In this document: in pieces, positions 42,158-52,000 of the stretch
How positions within the stretch are numbered: the stretch's first letter is position 1
Layout: the number at the start of each line of letters is the position of its first letter
Assembly (NCBI GenBank): GCA_018883545.1
Contig: JAHLEH010000004.1
Span: 124,001 to 188,000 of the forward strand
Source: Marixanthotalea marina
GTDB lineage: Bacteria > Bacteroidota > Bacteroidia > Flavobacteriales > Flavobacteriaceae
Length of the DNA stretch: 64,000 nt
Direction of reading: 5' to 3'
Notes under the pieces: model-generated
Seen by the model: the letters and a program-made list of their open reading frames with translations, nothing else
What the model was told of the DNA's origin: nothing
Database searches by the model: none
Program-made: the position numbers and the translations under genes

Positions 42158-42448
42158 ATGACGAAGGCTGATATAGTAGCAAAAATTTCTGAGAAATTAG
42201 GAATGGAAAAAGGAGATGTTCAAGCAACCGTTGAAACATTTATGGAAGAAGTAAAAACTTCTCTAGAAAGTGGAGACAATGTTTACTTAAGAGGTTTTGG
42301 AAGCTTTATTATTAAAACAAGAGCAGAAAAAACAGGAAGAAACATCTCAAAAAATACCACTATTAAAATACCTGCACATAATATTCCTGCATTTAAACCT
42401 GCAAAAGTTTTTGTTGAAGGTGTAAAGGGTAACGTAGAAGTCAAATAA
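42158..42448 (+). CDS. HU-family DNA-binding protein
   Basis: A 96-residue nucleoid protein: MTKADIVAKISEKLGMEKGDV at the N-terminus and the beta-arm region GFGSFIIKTRAEKTGRNISKN, with the DNA-inserting proline in TIKIPAHNIPAFKP. It is full length. The tiny bS22/mS38-like gene follows after 26 bp, probably on the same transcript. Confidence 0.95.
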   Translation: MTKADIVAKISEKLGMEKGDVQATVETFMEEVKTSLESGDNVYLRGFGSFIIKTRAEKTGRNISKNTTIKIPAHNIPAFKPAKVFVEGVKGNVEVK

Positions 42449-42474
42449 TTTATTAATCACAAAATACACTATTT

Positions 42475-42567
42475 ATGCCAAGTGGTAAAAAACGTAAAAG
42501 ACATAAGGTAGCGACGCATAAGCGTAAAAAACGCAGACGCGCTAACCGTCACAAAAAGAAAAAATAA
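42475..42567 (+). CDS. 30-residue basic ribosomal protein (mS38/AURKAIP1-COX24 domain, bS22-like)
   Basis: A very short gene of 30 codons plus stop. It opens MPSGKKRKRHKVATHKRKK and ends NRHKKKK, with over half the residues Lys, Arg or His. This is the motif of the AURKAIP1/COX24 (mitochondrial mS38) domain, and a near-identical small protein is widespread in Bacteroidota. By homology it should sit on the 30S subunit near the decoding region. It is placed right after HU and before a small terminator. Confidence 0.85.
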   Translation: MPSGKKRKRHKVATHKRKKRRRANRHKKKK

Positions 42568-42574
42568 ATCGAAG

Positions 42575-42600
42575 AAGTAGTTTATTAACTACTTTTTTCG
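42575..42600 (+). terminator. Terminator after the HU/bS22-like genes
   Basis: AAGTAGTT and AACTACTT pair around a 4-nt loop and are followed by TTTT, 8 bp beyond the small ribosomal gene. The stem is AT-rich, so strength is uncertain. Confidence 0.55.
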
Positions 42601-42711
42601 GTTTTACAGTACGCTCTTTGAAATGAGGCCTTCAAAACAAAATAGGTCTCCACGGACTTAAAAAATCCTGTGAAAATAATGTATAATCCATCTGTACCGT
42701 TTGGTTGCAGA

Positions 42712-42804
42712 TTGTTTGTTGTTTGTTGCGAGTTGTTTGTTGTTAAAATTTCTTTAGCAGCTTTTTCAACTTCATAACTTTACGACTTTACAACTTTACA
42801 ACTT
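42712..42804. repeat. Low-complexity repeats upstream of RNase G
   Basis: The first part (42712-42743) consists of TTGTTTG/TTG units. The second (42769-42804) is an 8-bp tandem array: ACTTCATA, ACTTTACG, ACTTTACA, ACTTTACA and a partial ACTT. Both lie in the 260-bp gap before the RNase G gene, in which I see no other gene. Confidence 0.7.
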
Positions 42805-42829
42805 GAAAGTATGGATAAAAATTAACTAA

Positions 42830-44380
42830 ATGGATAAAGAATTGATCATCCGATCTAGTTCCGACAATGTTGATTTTGCCTTATTAAAAGATGGAAAACT
42901 TATTGAATTACAAAAAGAGGAAGGAGATAACAAATTTTCTGTTGGTGATGTGTTTATAGCCAAAATAAGAAAATCTGTTCCGGGACTTAATGCCGCATTT
43001 GTAAATGTGGGTTATGAAAAAGATGCATTCTTGCATTACCATGATTTAGGCCCCAAACTCCCATCGCTTTTAAAGTTCACAAAACGTGTAAGCACAGGTA
43101 AACTAAAAGATTTTTCTTTAAAAGATTTCCCATTTGAAAAAGATATTGATAAAGACGGCAAAATTGCCGATGTCTTAAAATCAAATCAATCGCTATTGGT
43201 ACAAATAGTTAAAGAACCTATATCTACCAAAGGGCCGCGGATAAGCTCAGAGCTGTCCATTGCCGGCAGGTATATTGTTCTAGTACCTTTTTCTAACCGT
43301 ATTTCCATTTCCCAAAAAATAGAAGACAAAGAAGAAAAAGACCGTCTAAAACGACTGGTTAAGAGTATTACTCCTCCTGGTTTTGGCGTTATTGTTCGTA
43401 CTGTAGCACAAGGCAAAAAAGTAGCCGAACTAGATAAAGATTTACAAAATTTGCTTAGTCGCTGGACGGCAATGTGTAAAAAATTACCTAAGGCCCATTT
43501 ACCAAGTAAGGTACTGGGCGAAATGAATAAAGCCTCGTCTATTTTACGAGATATTTTCAATGATACTTTTACAAGTATTTATGTTGACGATGAAGAGCTT
43601 TACATTCAAATAAAAGATTACGTGCACGAAATTGCACCAAAGAAAGAATCAATAGTTAAATTGTATCAATCTAACGTCCCCATTTTTGAAAAATTTGGGA
43701 TTGAAAGACAGATAAAAACCTCTTTTGGTAAAACTGTTTCTATGGCTAAAGGTGCCTACCTAATTATAGAGCATACTGAGGCACTCCATGTTATAGACGT
43801 AAACAGTGGCAACAGATCTAACAAAGCCAATAACCAAGAGGATACAGCCTTGGAAGTAAACCTAATAGCTGCTACAGAAATTGCTAGACAATTGCGCTTG
43901 CGCGATATGGGAGGCATTATTGTAATAGACTTTATAGATATGACCAATGCCGAAAACAGGCAAAAACTGTTTAATCACCTTCGCGATGAAATGAAGGACG
44001 ACCGAGCAAAACACAAAATTTTGCCGCCAAGTAAATTTGGCTTGATACAGATAACAAGACAGCGTGTTCGCCCAGAACTTGAGATTAAAACACGAGAAGA
44101 GAACCCCGATGCCGTTATGAACGGTTCTGAGGTTGATGCCCCAATAGGATTGGTGCAGAAAATAACACACGATCTTGAAAAACTATTTAAGCAAAAAGAC
44201 TATAAAAAGGTGACCTTAAACACACATCCTTTTATAGCAGCCTTTTTAACAAAAGGTTTTCCATCTGTACGTTCAAAATGGTTTTTTGAACACAAAAAAT
44301 GGGTTAAAATCTTACCAAGAGACGCTTACACATATTTAGAATACCACTTTTACGATAAAAATGGTAATCAAATTAAATAA
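42830..44380 (+). CDS. rng: Ribonuclease G/E family endoribonuclease
   Basis: A 516-residue RNase: S1-like RNA-binding N-terminus (about 1-125, GDVFIAKIRKSVPGLNAAFVNVG, DAFLHYHDL), RNase H-like fold and catalytic region with Asp323 (HVIDVNSGN) and Asp367 (IIVIDFIDM) for the magnesium, and a C-terminal KH-like part. The CPxCxG zinc-link motif of E. coli RNase E/G is missing: the protein has only one cysteine, and the position after TRQRVRPELEIKTREENP has none. RNase G processes rRNA and decays mRNA. It is monocistronic. Confidence 0.94.
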   Translation: MDKELIIRSSSDNVDFALLKDGKLIELQKEEGDNKFSVGDVFIAKIRKSVPGLNAAFVNVGYEKDAFLHYHDLGPKLPSLLKFTKRVSTGKLKDFSLKDFPFEKDIDKDGKIADVLKSNQSLLVQIVKEPISTKGPRISSELSIAGRYIVLVPFSNRISISQKIEDKEEKDRLKRLVKSITPPGFGVIVRTVAQGKKVAELDKDLQNLLSRWTAMCKKLPKAHLPSKVLGEMNKASSILRDIFNDTFTSIYVDDEELYIQIKDYVHEIAPKKESIVKLYQSNVPIFEKFGIERQIKTSFGKTVSMAKGAYLIIEHTEALHVIDVNSGNRSNKANNQEDTALEVNLIAATEIARQLRLRDMGGIIVIDFIDMTNAENRQKLFNHLRDEMKDDRAKHKILPPSKFGLIQITRQRVRPELEIKTREENPDAVMNGSEVDAPIGLVQKITHDLEKLFKQKDYKKVTLNTHPFIAAFLTKGFPSVRSKWFFEHKKWVKILPRDAYTYLEYHFYDKNGNQIK

Positions 44381-44382
44381 TT

Positions 44383-44419
44383 AAAAAAACCCGCTACTTT
44401 TTAAGTCAGCGGGTTTTTG
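44383..44419 (+). terminator. Intrinsic terminator of rng
   Basis: AACCCGCT and AGCGGGTT form the base of a hairpin, followed by TTT; it starts 3 bp beyond the stop. Confidence 0.8.
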
Positions 44420-44426
44420 TTTTTAA

Positions 44427-44509
44427 CGTCATTGCGAACGAAGTGAAGCAATCTCATGATATTTAGAACTAAAAACTAACAGATTGCTTCGGCATGCCTC
44501 ACAATGACG
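44427..44509. repeat. Palindromic intergenic repeat, copy 4
   Basis: It runs from CGTCATTGCGAACG to CACAATGACG, with GAAGCAATCTCAT and CAGATTGCTTC inside, an almost complete inverted repeat. The central TTTAGAACTAAA also occurs in copy 1 (3008-3112). Confidence 0.85.
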
Positions 44510-44524
44510 GTATCTTATTATGAT

Positions 44525-44899
44525 TTAGAATTCTACAGTCCTTTTATATTTTTCATAAATACCTAAATCTATTGTGTTTTTAGAAGGATCTTTGGTAGAA
44601 TAGTTTACTTTGAATTTTTCTCCAACACAACCCAGCTTACCATTTTCACATTTGAATTTTTCAACTCCAACACTACCTATGTAAGTTTTGCCCTCAACTA
44701 GATATTCATATTCAATATAATAATAAGTGAGGTTTTCGTGTTGAAACTTAGTAATTGTAGCTTCTGTAACTCCCTTAAACATTCTGATTTCTTGGTCTTC
44801 TTCACATTGCTTATTGATACCGAATATAATTATTAAGACAATGATAATTAAAACACTAAATAAGATGCCTTTTTCCTGATTTTCACTTAGGTTTTTCAT
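44525..44899 (-). CDS. Small membrane-anchored protein of unknown function
   Basis: A 124-residue protein with one N-terminal transmembrane helix (GILFSVLIIIVLIIIFGI, about 11-28) and a beta-rich exposed domain (ATITKFQHENLTYYYIEYEYLV, TYIGSVGVEKF, CVGEKFKVNYSTKDPSKN) with three cysteines. The pattern recalls small proteins annotated as DUF3592-like, but I do not claim membership. It is probably monocistronic. Confidence 0.75.
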   Translation of the reverse strand: MKNLSENQEKGILFSVLIIIVLIIIFGINKQCEEDQEIRMFKGVTEATITKFQHENLTYYYIEYEYLVEGKTYIGSVGVEKFKCENGKLGCVGEKFKVNYSTKDPSKNTIDLGIYEKYKRTVEF

Positions 44900-44987
44900 C
44901 TATTATTTATTCCTTCCAGACTTGATTTGATGAATCATTTTTTTAAATGAGATGCTGAAACAAGCTCAGCATGACGCAGAGTTTATT

Positions 44988-45887
44988 TTATAACGGATTC
45001 GCACTAAATGTATCGCCTTGCGATAAATCGCCCGTATCAAAGCCTTTTTTAAACCAGCGCATACGCTGTGCAGAAGTACCGTGCGTAAACGAATCTGGCA
45101 CCACACGTCCAGTGGATTGTTTTTGTAATCTATCGTCACCAATGGCATTGGCGGCATTGAGGGCTTCCTCTAAATCGCCCGATTCCATCATGCGGGTCAT
45201 TTCTTGGGAATGGTGTGCCCAAACCCCTGCCAGAAAATCGGCCTGAAGTTCTAACCTAACGGAATATTGATTGTATTCGGTGTCGCTTACTTGTCCGCGC
45301 ATGCGTTGTACTTTCTCTGAAATGCCCGTTATTTTTTGAATATGGTGTCCTACCTCATGCGCAATGACATACGCTTGGGCAAAATCGCCCGGCGCATTCA
45401 ATTGCTTCTCCATATCATCAAAAAAGCTTAAATCAATATATAATTTTTCATCGCCCGGACAGTAAAACGGCCCCATGGCACTGGAAGCCGACCCACAAGC
45501 CGATGACACCGAACCAGTAAAAAGCACCAAGGTTGGCTCTCTATAATTTTCTAAAAGTTTGTTCCAAACGTCTTCGGTATTTGCCAATATAGTAGCACTA
45601 AAATTGGCCAATTCTTCCTCTTCAGCAGTTGGCGTGTAAGGTGCAGACGACTCCGTAGTTGGTAAACCACCTCCTAAAAACTGGGTAATTAAACTCAATG
45701 GATTTTTACCCATTAATAAAGAAATTACCAAAAATGCACCGACTATAAAAAGTCCTGTTTTAGAAAAAAGCAGTTTAATTATTGGCCTTAGCAACAATGG
45801 GTTAAACCCTCCTAAACCTTGTCGGGGACCACTTTGACCTCTACGGTCATCCACGTTTGAACTTTGCCTTCTACCTCGCCATTTCAT
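44988..45887 (-). CDS. Neutral zinc metallopeptidase (YpfJ family, PF04228)
   Basis: A 299-residue protein. A polar Gly/Arg-rich N-terminus (MKWRGRRQSSNVDDRRG) precedes one transmembrane helix (about 39-60), then a periplasmic peptidase domain with VSSACGSASSAMGPFYCPGDEKLYID and the zinc motif HEVGHHIQ, plus ELQADFLAGVWAHH carrying the third ligand. The family is widespread and its substrates are unknown. The gene is complete. Confidence 0.93.
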   Translation of the reverse strand: MKWRGRRQSSNVDDRRGQSGPRQGLGGFNPLLLRPIIKLLFSKTGLFIVGAFLVISLLMGKNPLSLITQFLGGGLPTTESSAPYTPTAEEEELANFSATILANTEDVWNKLLENYREPTLVLFTGSVSSACGSASSAMGPFYCPGDEKLYIDLSFFDDMEKQLNAPGDFAQAYVIAHEVGHHIQKITGISEKVQRMRGQVSDTEYNQYSVRLELQADFLAGVWAHHSQEMTRMMESGDLEEALNAANAIGDDRLQKQSTGRVVPDSFTHGTSAQRMRWFKKGFDTGDLSQGDTFSANPL

Positions 45888-45971
45888 ATTGATACAGAAT
45901 TAAATTGTCGAATTTTTTTACTGTATCAATTTACATATAATTTCTGTATAGCAGATAATCCTATTGTAAAT

Positions 45972-47012
45972 TTATGTTGCCGGATTAGGAATCACAGCAT
46001 GCACCTCATTGATTTGTTTTAGAACATCTTCACTTAAAGTAATATGGATAGAATCTATGTTTTCCTTAAGTTGTTCCATATTAGTAGCGCCAATAATATT
46101 GCTGGTTACAAAAGGTTGCTGATTTACAAAAGCCAAGGCCATTTGCGCCAGAGACATACCATTTGACTTTGCTATTTTTAGATAACGTTTGGTCGCTTCT
46201 TTGCATTGGTCACTGCTGTATCTGGACATTTGTGGAAAAAGGTTCAGTCTAGAATTTGCGTTTGCTGTGCCATTTACATATTTTCCCGTAAGCATACCAA
46301 ATGCCAAAGTGGAATAGGCCAATAATCCTATATTTTCACGATGTGAGATTTCGGCAAGGTCGCCTTCAAAAGTTCTATTTAGTAAAGAATACGAATTTTG
46401 AATGGTTATCATTCGTGGTAAATCGTGCATTTTATGTTCCTCCAAAAAGCGCATCGTACCCCAAGCTTTTTCATTGGATAGCCCTACATGCCTAATTCGT
46501 CCAGCTTTTATATGCTTTTCCAATGTGTGCAATACTTCATTAAAATTATCTTGCCATGCATCATCAACATCATGAATATAACCTCTTTTCCCAAAAGTGT
46601 TGGTTTGGCGTTCTGGCCAATGCAATTGATACAAGTCAATATAATCGGTTTGTAAACGTTTTAACTCTTTTTCGATAGCATCATCTATTGAATGCGGCGC
46701 AAAGCCATCTTTTCTAATATGGGCCACATAATCGCTGGTTCTGCCTACAATTTTACTCCCCAATACCACCTTATCCCTATTGCCTGTTTTTTTAAGCCAT
46801 GTGCCAATATAACTACTAGTTCTGCCACTGGTTTCTGGTCTGGCAGGCACGGGGTACAATTCGGCTGTGTCAATATAATTTATACCTTGATCTAAGGCAT
46901 AATTTAATTGGGTATGTGCTTCGGTTTCGGTGTTTTGTTCGCCCCAGGTCATCGTGCCCAGGCAAATTTTACTAATTTTAATGTTAGTGTTGGGTAATGT
47001 TGTGTATTTCAT
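45972..47012 (-). CDS. Aldo/keto reductase (Tas-like)
   Basis: A 346-residue NADPH-dependent oxidoreductase with TIM-barrel motifs: ICLGTMTWGEQNTETEAH, the catalytic Asp/Tyr in NYIDTAELYPVP, LYQLHWPERQTNTFGKRGY, and GLSNEKAWGTMRF. The insertion with TFGKRGY matches the E. coli Tas branch. The substrate is not known. It is monocistronic. Confidence 0.92.
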   Translation of the reverse strand: MKYTTLPNTNIKISKICLGTMTWGEQNTETEAHTQLNYALDQGINYIDTAELYPVPARPETSGRTSSYIGTWLKKTGNRDKVVLGSKIVGRTSDYVAHIRKDGFAPHSIDDAIEKELKRLQTDYIDLYQLHWPERQTNTFGKRGYIHDVDDAWQDNFNEVLHTLEKHIKAGRIRHVGLSNEKAWGTMRFLEEHKMHDLPRMITIQNSYSLLNRTFEGDLAEISHRENIGLLAYSTLAFGMLTGKYVNGTANANSRLNLFPQMSRYSSDQCKEATKRYLKIAKSNGMSLAQMALAFVNQQPFVTSNIIGATNMEQLKENIDSIHITLSEDVLKQINEVHAVIPNPAT

Positions 47013-47073
47013 ATCAGATTCTTAGAACGCTTCGCTTTTAGATATTAGATTTTTAGAGTTTCCATAAATATAA

Positions 47074-47107
47074 AAAACCTTTCAACTTATTAAGGCCGAA
47101 AGGTTTT
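47074..47107 (-). terminator. Intrinsic terminator of the OmpA lipoprotein gene
   Basis: AAAACCTTTC and GAAAGGTTTT pair around a 14-nt loop, 24 bp beyond the stop of the OmpA gene. A few irregular TTAGA units precede it (47028-47058). Confidence 0.75.
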
Positions 47108-47131
47108 ATTTAACTTTTATAAATTTTTTAA

Positions 47132-48091
47132 TTAATTATCGCTCAATAGCTTAGAAAGCTCATCTAATTTAGGTGTTAAAATAACTTCGATACGTCTGTT
47201 TTTAGCACGTCCTTCAGGCGTGCTATTTGTTGCCACCGGGGCATATTCACCGCGACCTGCTGCTATTAAATTTTCAGGATTAATTGAAGCATTTTCCCTT
47301 AATATATTTACAATGGCTGTAGCACGTTTGGTGGACAAATCCCAGTTGCCAGTTAATGGACCGCTACCTTGGTAAGGTACATTATCAGTATGCCCTTCAA
47401 TTAAAACAGCGATATCTGGATTTTCACCTAACACACTGCCCAACTGTTGTACGGCTCTTCTACCTTCGCTACCAACGGCCCAACTTCCAGATTCGAACAA
47501 CAATTTATTTTCCATCGATACATACACTTTACCATCACGTTGTTCTACAGTCAATCCTTTACCTTCAAAATCTGTTAACGCTCTTGAAATAGCATCTTTC
47601 AAGGCTCTCATAGCAGCATCTTTGGAGGCAATAACACTTTCTAATTCGGCTACTCTGTTGGAACGCTCTTCCAAGTCTTTTTTAAGTTTCTCCAAACGGG
47701 CATTTTCATCAGCAAGCGCTTGTTCTTTGGCTTCCAATTGTGCCAATAATTCCCGGTTCTTTTGTGAATTTGCTGCAATGGCTGCAGAACTGTTTTTTTC
47801 TAAAGCATCATAGCTCGCCTTTAAAGCATCGTAATTGGCTTTGGTCGCATCGTAATCGCTTTGCAATTTATCTCTTTGCGCTACCGCTTCATCGTAAGCA
47901 GATTTTAATTGTTTTAATTCATTTTCTGCGGCAGTTTTTGCGTCCAATAAAGCTTCATTCTCGTCGGAAAGCTTTCTATTTTCCGACTTTAAATCGGCAT
48001 ATTTAGCTTCTAAATCTTTATACACTTTTGGTGATACACACGAAGCAGCCAACGCTAAGGTCACTACTGCTAATGCTGTTTTTTTTATCAT
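47132..48091 (-). CDS. OmpA-family lipoprotein with long coiled coil
   Basis: A 319-residue lipoprotein (LAASC, Cys18). Residues about 25-165 form a long Ala/Leu/Lys/Glu-rich coiled coil, and 190-310 an OmpA/MotB peptidoglycan-binding domain: LLFESGSWAVGSEG, VLIEGHTDNVPY, NWDLSTKRATAIVNIL, GRGEYAP and GRAKNRRIEVIL. It should tether the outer membrane to peptidoglycan across the coiled coil. The gene is complete and monocistronic. Confidence 0.93.
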   Translation of the reverse strand: MIKKTALAVVTLALAASCVSPKVYKDLEAKYADLKSENRKLSDENEALLDAKTAAENELKQLKSAYDEAVAQRDKLQSDYDATKANYDALKASYDALEKNSSAAIAANSQKNRELLAQLEAKEQALADENARLEKLKKDLEERSNRVAELESVIASKDAAMRALKDAISRALTDFEGKGLTVEQRDGKVYVSMENKLLFESGSWAVGSEGRRAVQQLGSVLGENPDIAVLIEGHTDNVPYQGSGPLTGNWDLSTKRATAIVNILRENASINPENLIAAGRGEYAPVATNSTPEGRAKNRRIEVILTPKLDELSKLLSDN

Positions 48092-48122
48092 TTTGTTTGG
48101 GTTGTAGGGTTGTTTTTATTTG

Positions 48123-48887
48123 TTATTTCTCTAATTCCAATAATATAGGGCAGTGATCGCTATGCACTGCCTCTTTCAATATAACGGCTCTTTTTATTTT
48201 TTCTTGTAACGGCTCGGCAACCATGGCATAATCCAATCGCCAACCTTTATTATTGGCTCTGGCATTGGCCCTATAACTCCACCACGTGTAATTATCGGGT
48301 TCTTTGTTTAAATGCCTAAAGGAATCTATAAATCCACTATCAATAAAATTACCAATCCATTCCCGTTCTACAGGCAAGAAACCAGATACATTGCTTAATC
48401 CTTTGGGGTTATGAATATCAATTTCTTCATGACAAATATTATAATCGCCACAAATAATTAAATGGGGAAACTCTTTTTTTAGATTATTGATATAATCCTG
48501 AAACATGTCCATATACTCCAATTTATGACCCAATCGTGCATCGTTGGTTCCTGAAGGCAAATACAAGCTCATCACCGAAACACCATTATAATCTGCTCTG
48601 AGGTTGCGACCTTCAAAATCCATGGAATCAATTCCCGTGCCATATTCTACATGGTCGGGTTTTATTTTGCTTAATATAGCTACGCCACTATAGCCCTTTT
48701 TTTGTGCACTGAACCAATAGTGGTATTTGTAACCCGCTTCTTCAAAAATTTCCAGATCCAATTGTTCTTTTAAAGCCTTTATTTCCTGTAAACATATAAC
48801 ATCTGGGTCGGCACTTTGTAACCAATCTATAAAGCCTTTATTTACTGCCGCACGAATACCATTTACATTATAGGATATAATTTTCAT
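48123..48887 (-). CDS. xth: Exodeoxyribonuclease III
   Basis: A 254-residue AP endonuclease/3'-5' exonuclease: MKIISYNVNGIRAAVNKGF, the metal-binding Glu in CLQEIKA, LYLPSGTND, ICGDYNICHEEIDIHNP, TWWSYRANARANNKGWRLDY and HSDHCPI at the end are the standard blocks of the family. The ATG at 48887 is used; the longer reading from 48932 adds 15 residues before this conserved start. Confidence 0.95.
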   Translation of the reverse strand: MKIISYNVNGIRAAVNKGFIDWLQSADPDVICLQEIKALKEQLDLEIFEEAGYKYHYWFSAQKKGYSGVAILSKIKPDHVEYGTGIDSMDFEGRNLRADYNGVSVMSLYLPSGTNDARLGHKLEYMDMFQDYINNLKKEFPHLIICGDYNICHEEIDIHNPKGLSNVSGFLPVEREWIGNFIDSGFIDSFRHLNKEPDNYTWWSYRANARANNKGWRLDYAMVAEPLQEKIKRAVILKEAVHSDHCPILLELEK

Positions 48888-49039
48888 TTTTTTGTTTTTA
48901 TATGAAGTATAAACAAGACACTTAAAAAGCATATTGTTTCAGCTAAAATAAATAATGCGTTACTTTTACACTATTATTTTGATGGATTTCACGAAATTCT
49001 ACACAAAATATTTCAAGCTAATTGCAGTTTAAATATCTG

Positions 49040-52000
49040 ATGAAGCAACTAACAGCCATTTTTATTTTTTTGATTAGCTTCTATGGGATTTCCCAAGACA
49101 TCTCCTCTAACTATAAAACTAAAAAAGTTACTGTAAAAGACACCATTGCTATTGATAGCGTAAGCATAAATCCGAATTATTTCTCGGTAAAAAACAAAGA
49201 GGGAAACCTAATAGATTCAACATTTTATACGGTTGATTTCCCAAAAGCTATTTTATTTTTCAATAAACCCATAGCAACCGATTCAATTATCATAGATTAT
49301 TTAAAATTTCCCGATTTTTTAACCAAGACTTACAAACAGTTGGATGAAGATGTAATTGTTGAAAACAATAACAATGCCGAAAAATTATACCAATTATCGC
49401 AGTCTAACAGCTCTAAAAATTTCATCCCTTTTGATGGTTTAACAACCTCTGGAAGCATTTCCAGAGGCGTTACTGTTGGCAATAACCAAAACTCCGTTTT
49501 AAAAAGTGAACTCGATTTGCAGATTAGCGGCAAACTAAGTGATAAAGTGTCTTTACGGGCTTCCATTCAAGATGCCAATATTCCGTTACAGGAAAGTGGT
49601 TATTCGCAACGATTGGATGAATTCGACCAAATTTTTATTGAACTTGCCAGCGACACATGGAATGTTCGGGCAGGTGATATAGACCTGATTAACAACACCT
49701 CTTATTTTGCCAATTTTTCTAAACGTGTACAAGGCCTATCGGTAAATGCAAACTTAGGCAACAAAACCAATGTATTTGCTGCAGGCGCTTTAGTTCGAGG
49801 GCAATTTGCCAGAAGCCAATTTACAGCCCAAGAAGGCAACCAAGGACCCTATAAATTACAAGGGCCCAACGGCGAACTTTTTGTATTGATTGTGTCGGGC
49901 AGTGAAACCGTTTATGTAAATGGCATTGCTGTTCAACGCGGTGAAAATAAAGATTATATTATCGATTACAACGCTGGTGAAATTATTTTTAATTCTACAT
50001 TCCCGATAACTTCAGAAATGCGTATTACAGTCGACTACCAATTCAGCGACCGCAATTATTCCAGATTGGTTGCTTATGGTGGTGGGAATTATAAAAGTGA
50101 TAAACTGCGCTTTGGGGTTTCGGTGTATTCTGAAAGCGATTCCAAAAACCAGCCTTTACAACAAAATTTATCGGACAACCAAGTAGATATTCTTAGAAAT
50201 GCTGGCGACGACAAATCGCAAATGACAGCACCTTCTGCGGTGCAGGAACCTTATAACGAAAACCACATTCAGTATAAAAAAGAACTCATTAACGGTGTGG
50301 AAGCCTTTGTGTTTTCCAACAATCCAGAAGACGAATTGTATCGGGTAACCTTTACCCAAGTGGGTGCTAACCAAGGCAATTATGTGTTAAGCAGCACCAA
50401 TGCCATTAACAATATATTTGAATATGTAGAACCCATGGCGGGCATTCCGCAGGGCAATTACGAGCCTGTTGTGCAATTGGTGGCACCTAACAAACTTCAA
50501 ATTGCTGTACTGAATGGAAGTTATACGCCTACCGAAAAAACAAACATTGCATTCGAGGTCGCTGGCAGTAAAAACGATCTGAATTTATTTTCCAATTTAG
50601 ATGATGCCAATAACGATGGCTTTGCTGGCAAACTGAAAGTAAACCAAACTATTTTTAAAAAAGACAGTTTGTGGCAATTGGATGCTTTTGCCGATGGCGA
50701 TTTCATCCACAAAAACTTTAAAACCATTCAACGTCTTTACAATGCAGAGTTTACCCGCGATTGGAATTTAGATATACCTATGGGAAATCAGCAACTTTTA
50801 AAAACCGGTTTGCTTTTAAGTCACCCCGAAAAAGGCAGTGTAAATTATCAGTTTGAACATTTAGAATTTTCAGAAAACTTTAATGGCAACAGGCATGTGG
50901 CCAACGTGAATCTATTGCTGAACAAATTCAATATTATATCGCAATCCAGTTTTTTAAATGCCGAATCTAGCTTAAATACTTCAACATTTGCACGATCATT
51001 TAACCGTATAACCTACCATACCAAAAAATATTGGGTGGGCACCAGAATAGCGTTGGAAAACAACAAACAAAGAAATATTGCCACAAACGAACTAACACCT
51101 TTAAGTCAAAAATTTACTTCTTACGAGGTTTTTACAGGTATTGGCGACAGCCTTAAGGTGTATGCCGAAATTGGATATAAATACCGCGTAAACGACAGTA
51201 TAAAAGACAACGAACTACAAAAAGTAAATACCTCTAACACCTATTATTTTAAATCGAGGCTCATACAAAATAAGAATACAAACTTGGCCCTTTTTGCCAA
51301 TTATAGAACCTTAAAAAATGTAGACAAATCAATTGAAAACGAACAATCGCTAAACTCTAGAATTCAATACAACCAAAAATTGTTCAAGCAGCTTCTGTTG
51401 CTTAATTCCCTATACGAAACCAATTCGGGTACGTTACCTCAACAAGATTTTACCTATATAGAAGTGGAACCTGGGCAGGGCAATTACACGTGGATAGATT
51501 ACAACAATAATGGCATTCAGGAATTGGAAGAATTTGAGATTGCCCAATTTCAAGATCAAGGTAAATATTTGCGGGTGCTGTTACCCAATAGGGTGTTTAT
51601 TAAAACGCACCAAAACCGGTTTAGCCAAACCGTTACATTCAATCCATCTCAATGGGAAGTTTCAGAAAAAAAATCTGAAAAATTCTGGTCGCATTTTTAC
51701 AATCAAACCAGTTATTTAATCGATAGAAAAATAGCCCGCAATGGCAATAATTTCAACTTAAACCCTTTTAATGCCGATCTTGACAATCAATTGGGCTTGC
51801 AACTCAATTTTAGAAACGTACTGTTTTTCAACCGTGGCAAACAGCATTACACAACCTCTTACACCTATTTATCCAATAAATCGAAAAACACTTTGTCCAT
51901 TGGGTTTATTGAAAACAATTTAACCAGCCATCAATTTAATTTTACCCATAAAATCCAAGAAAGTTGGTTGCTGAACATGCTCACCGCCATTGAAACCAAC

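Noticed and set aside
43186-43560. 124-codon open frame on the minus strand
   Set aside because: Opposite RNase G, no homology pattern, and the sense frame is a full conserved enzyme.
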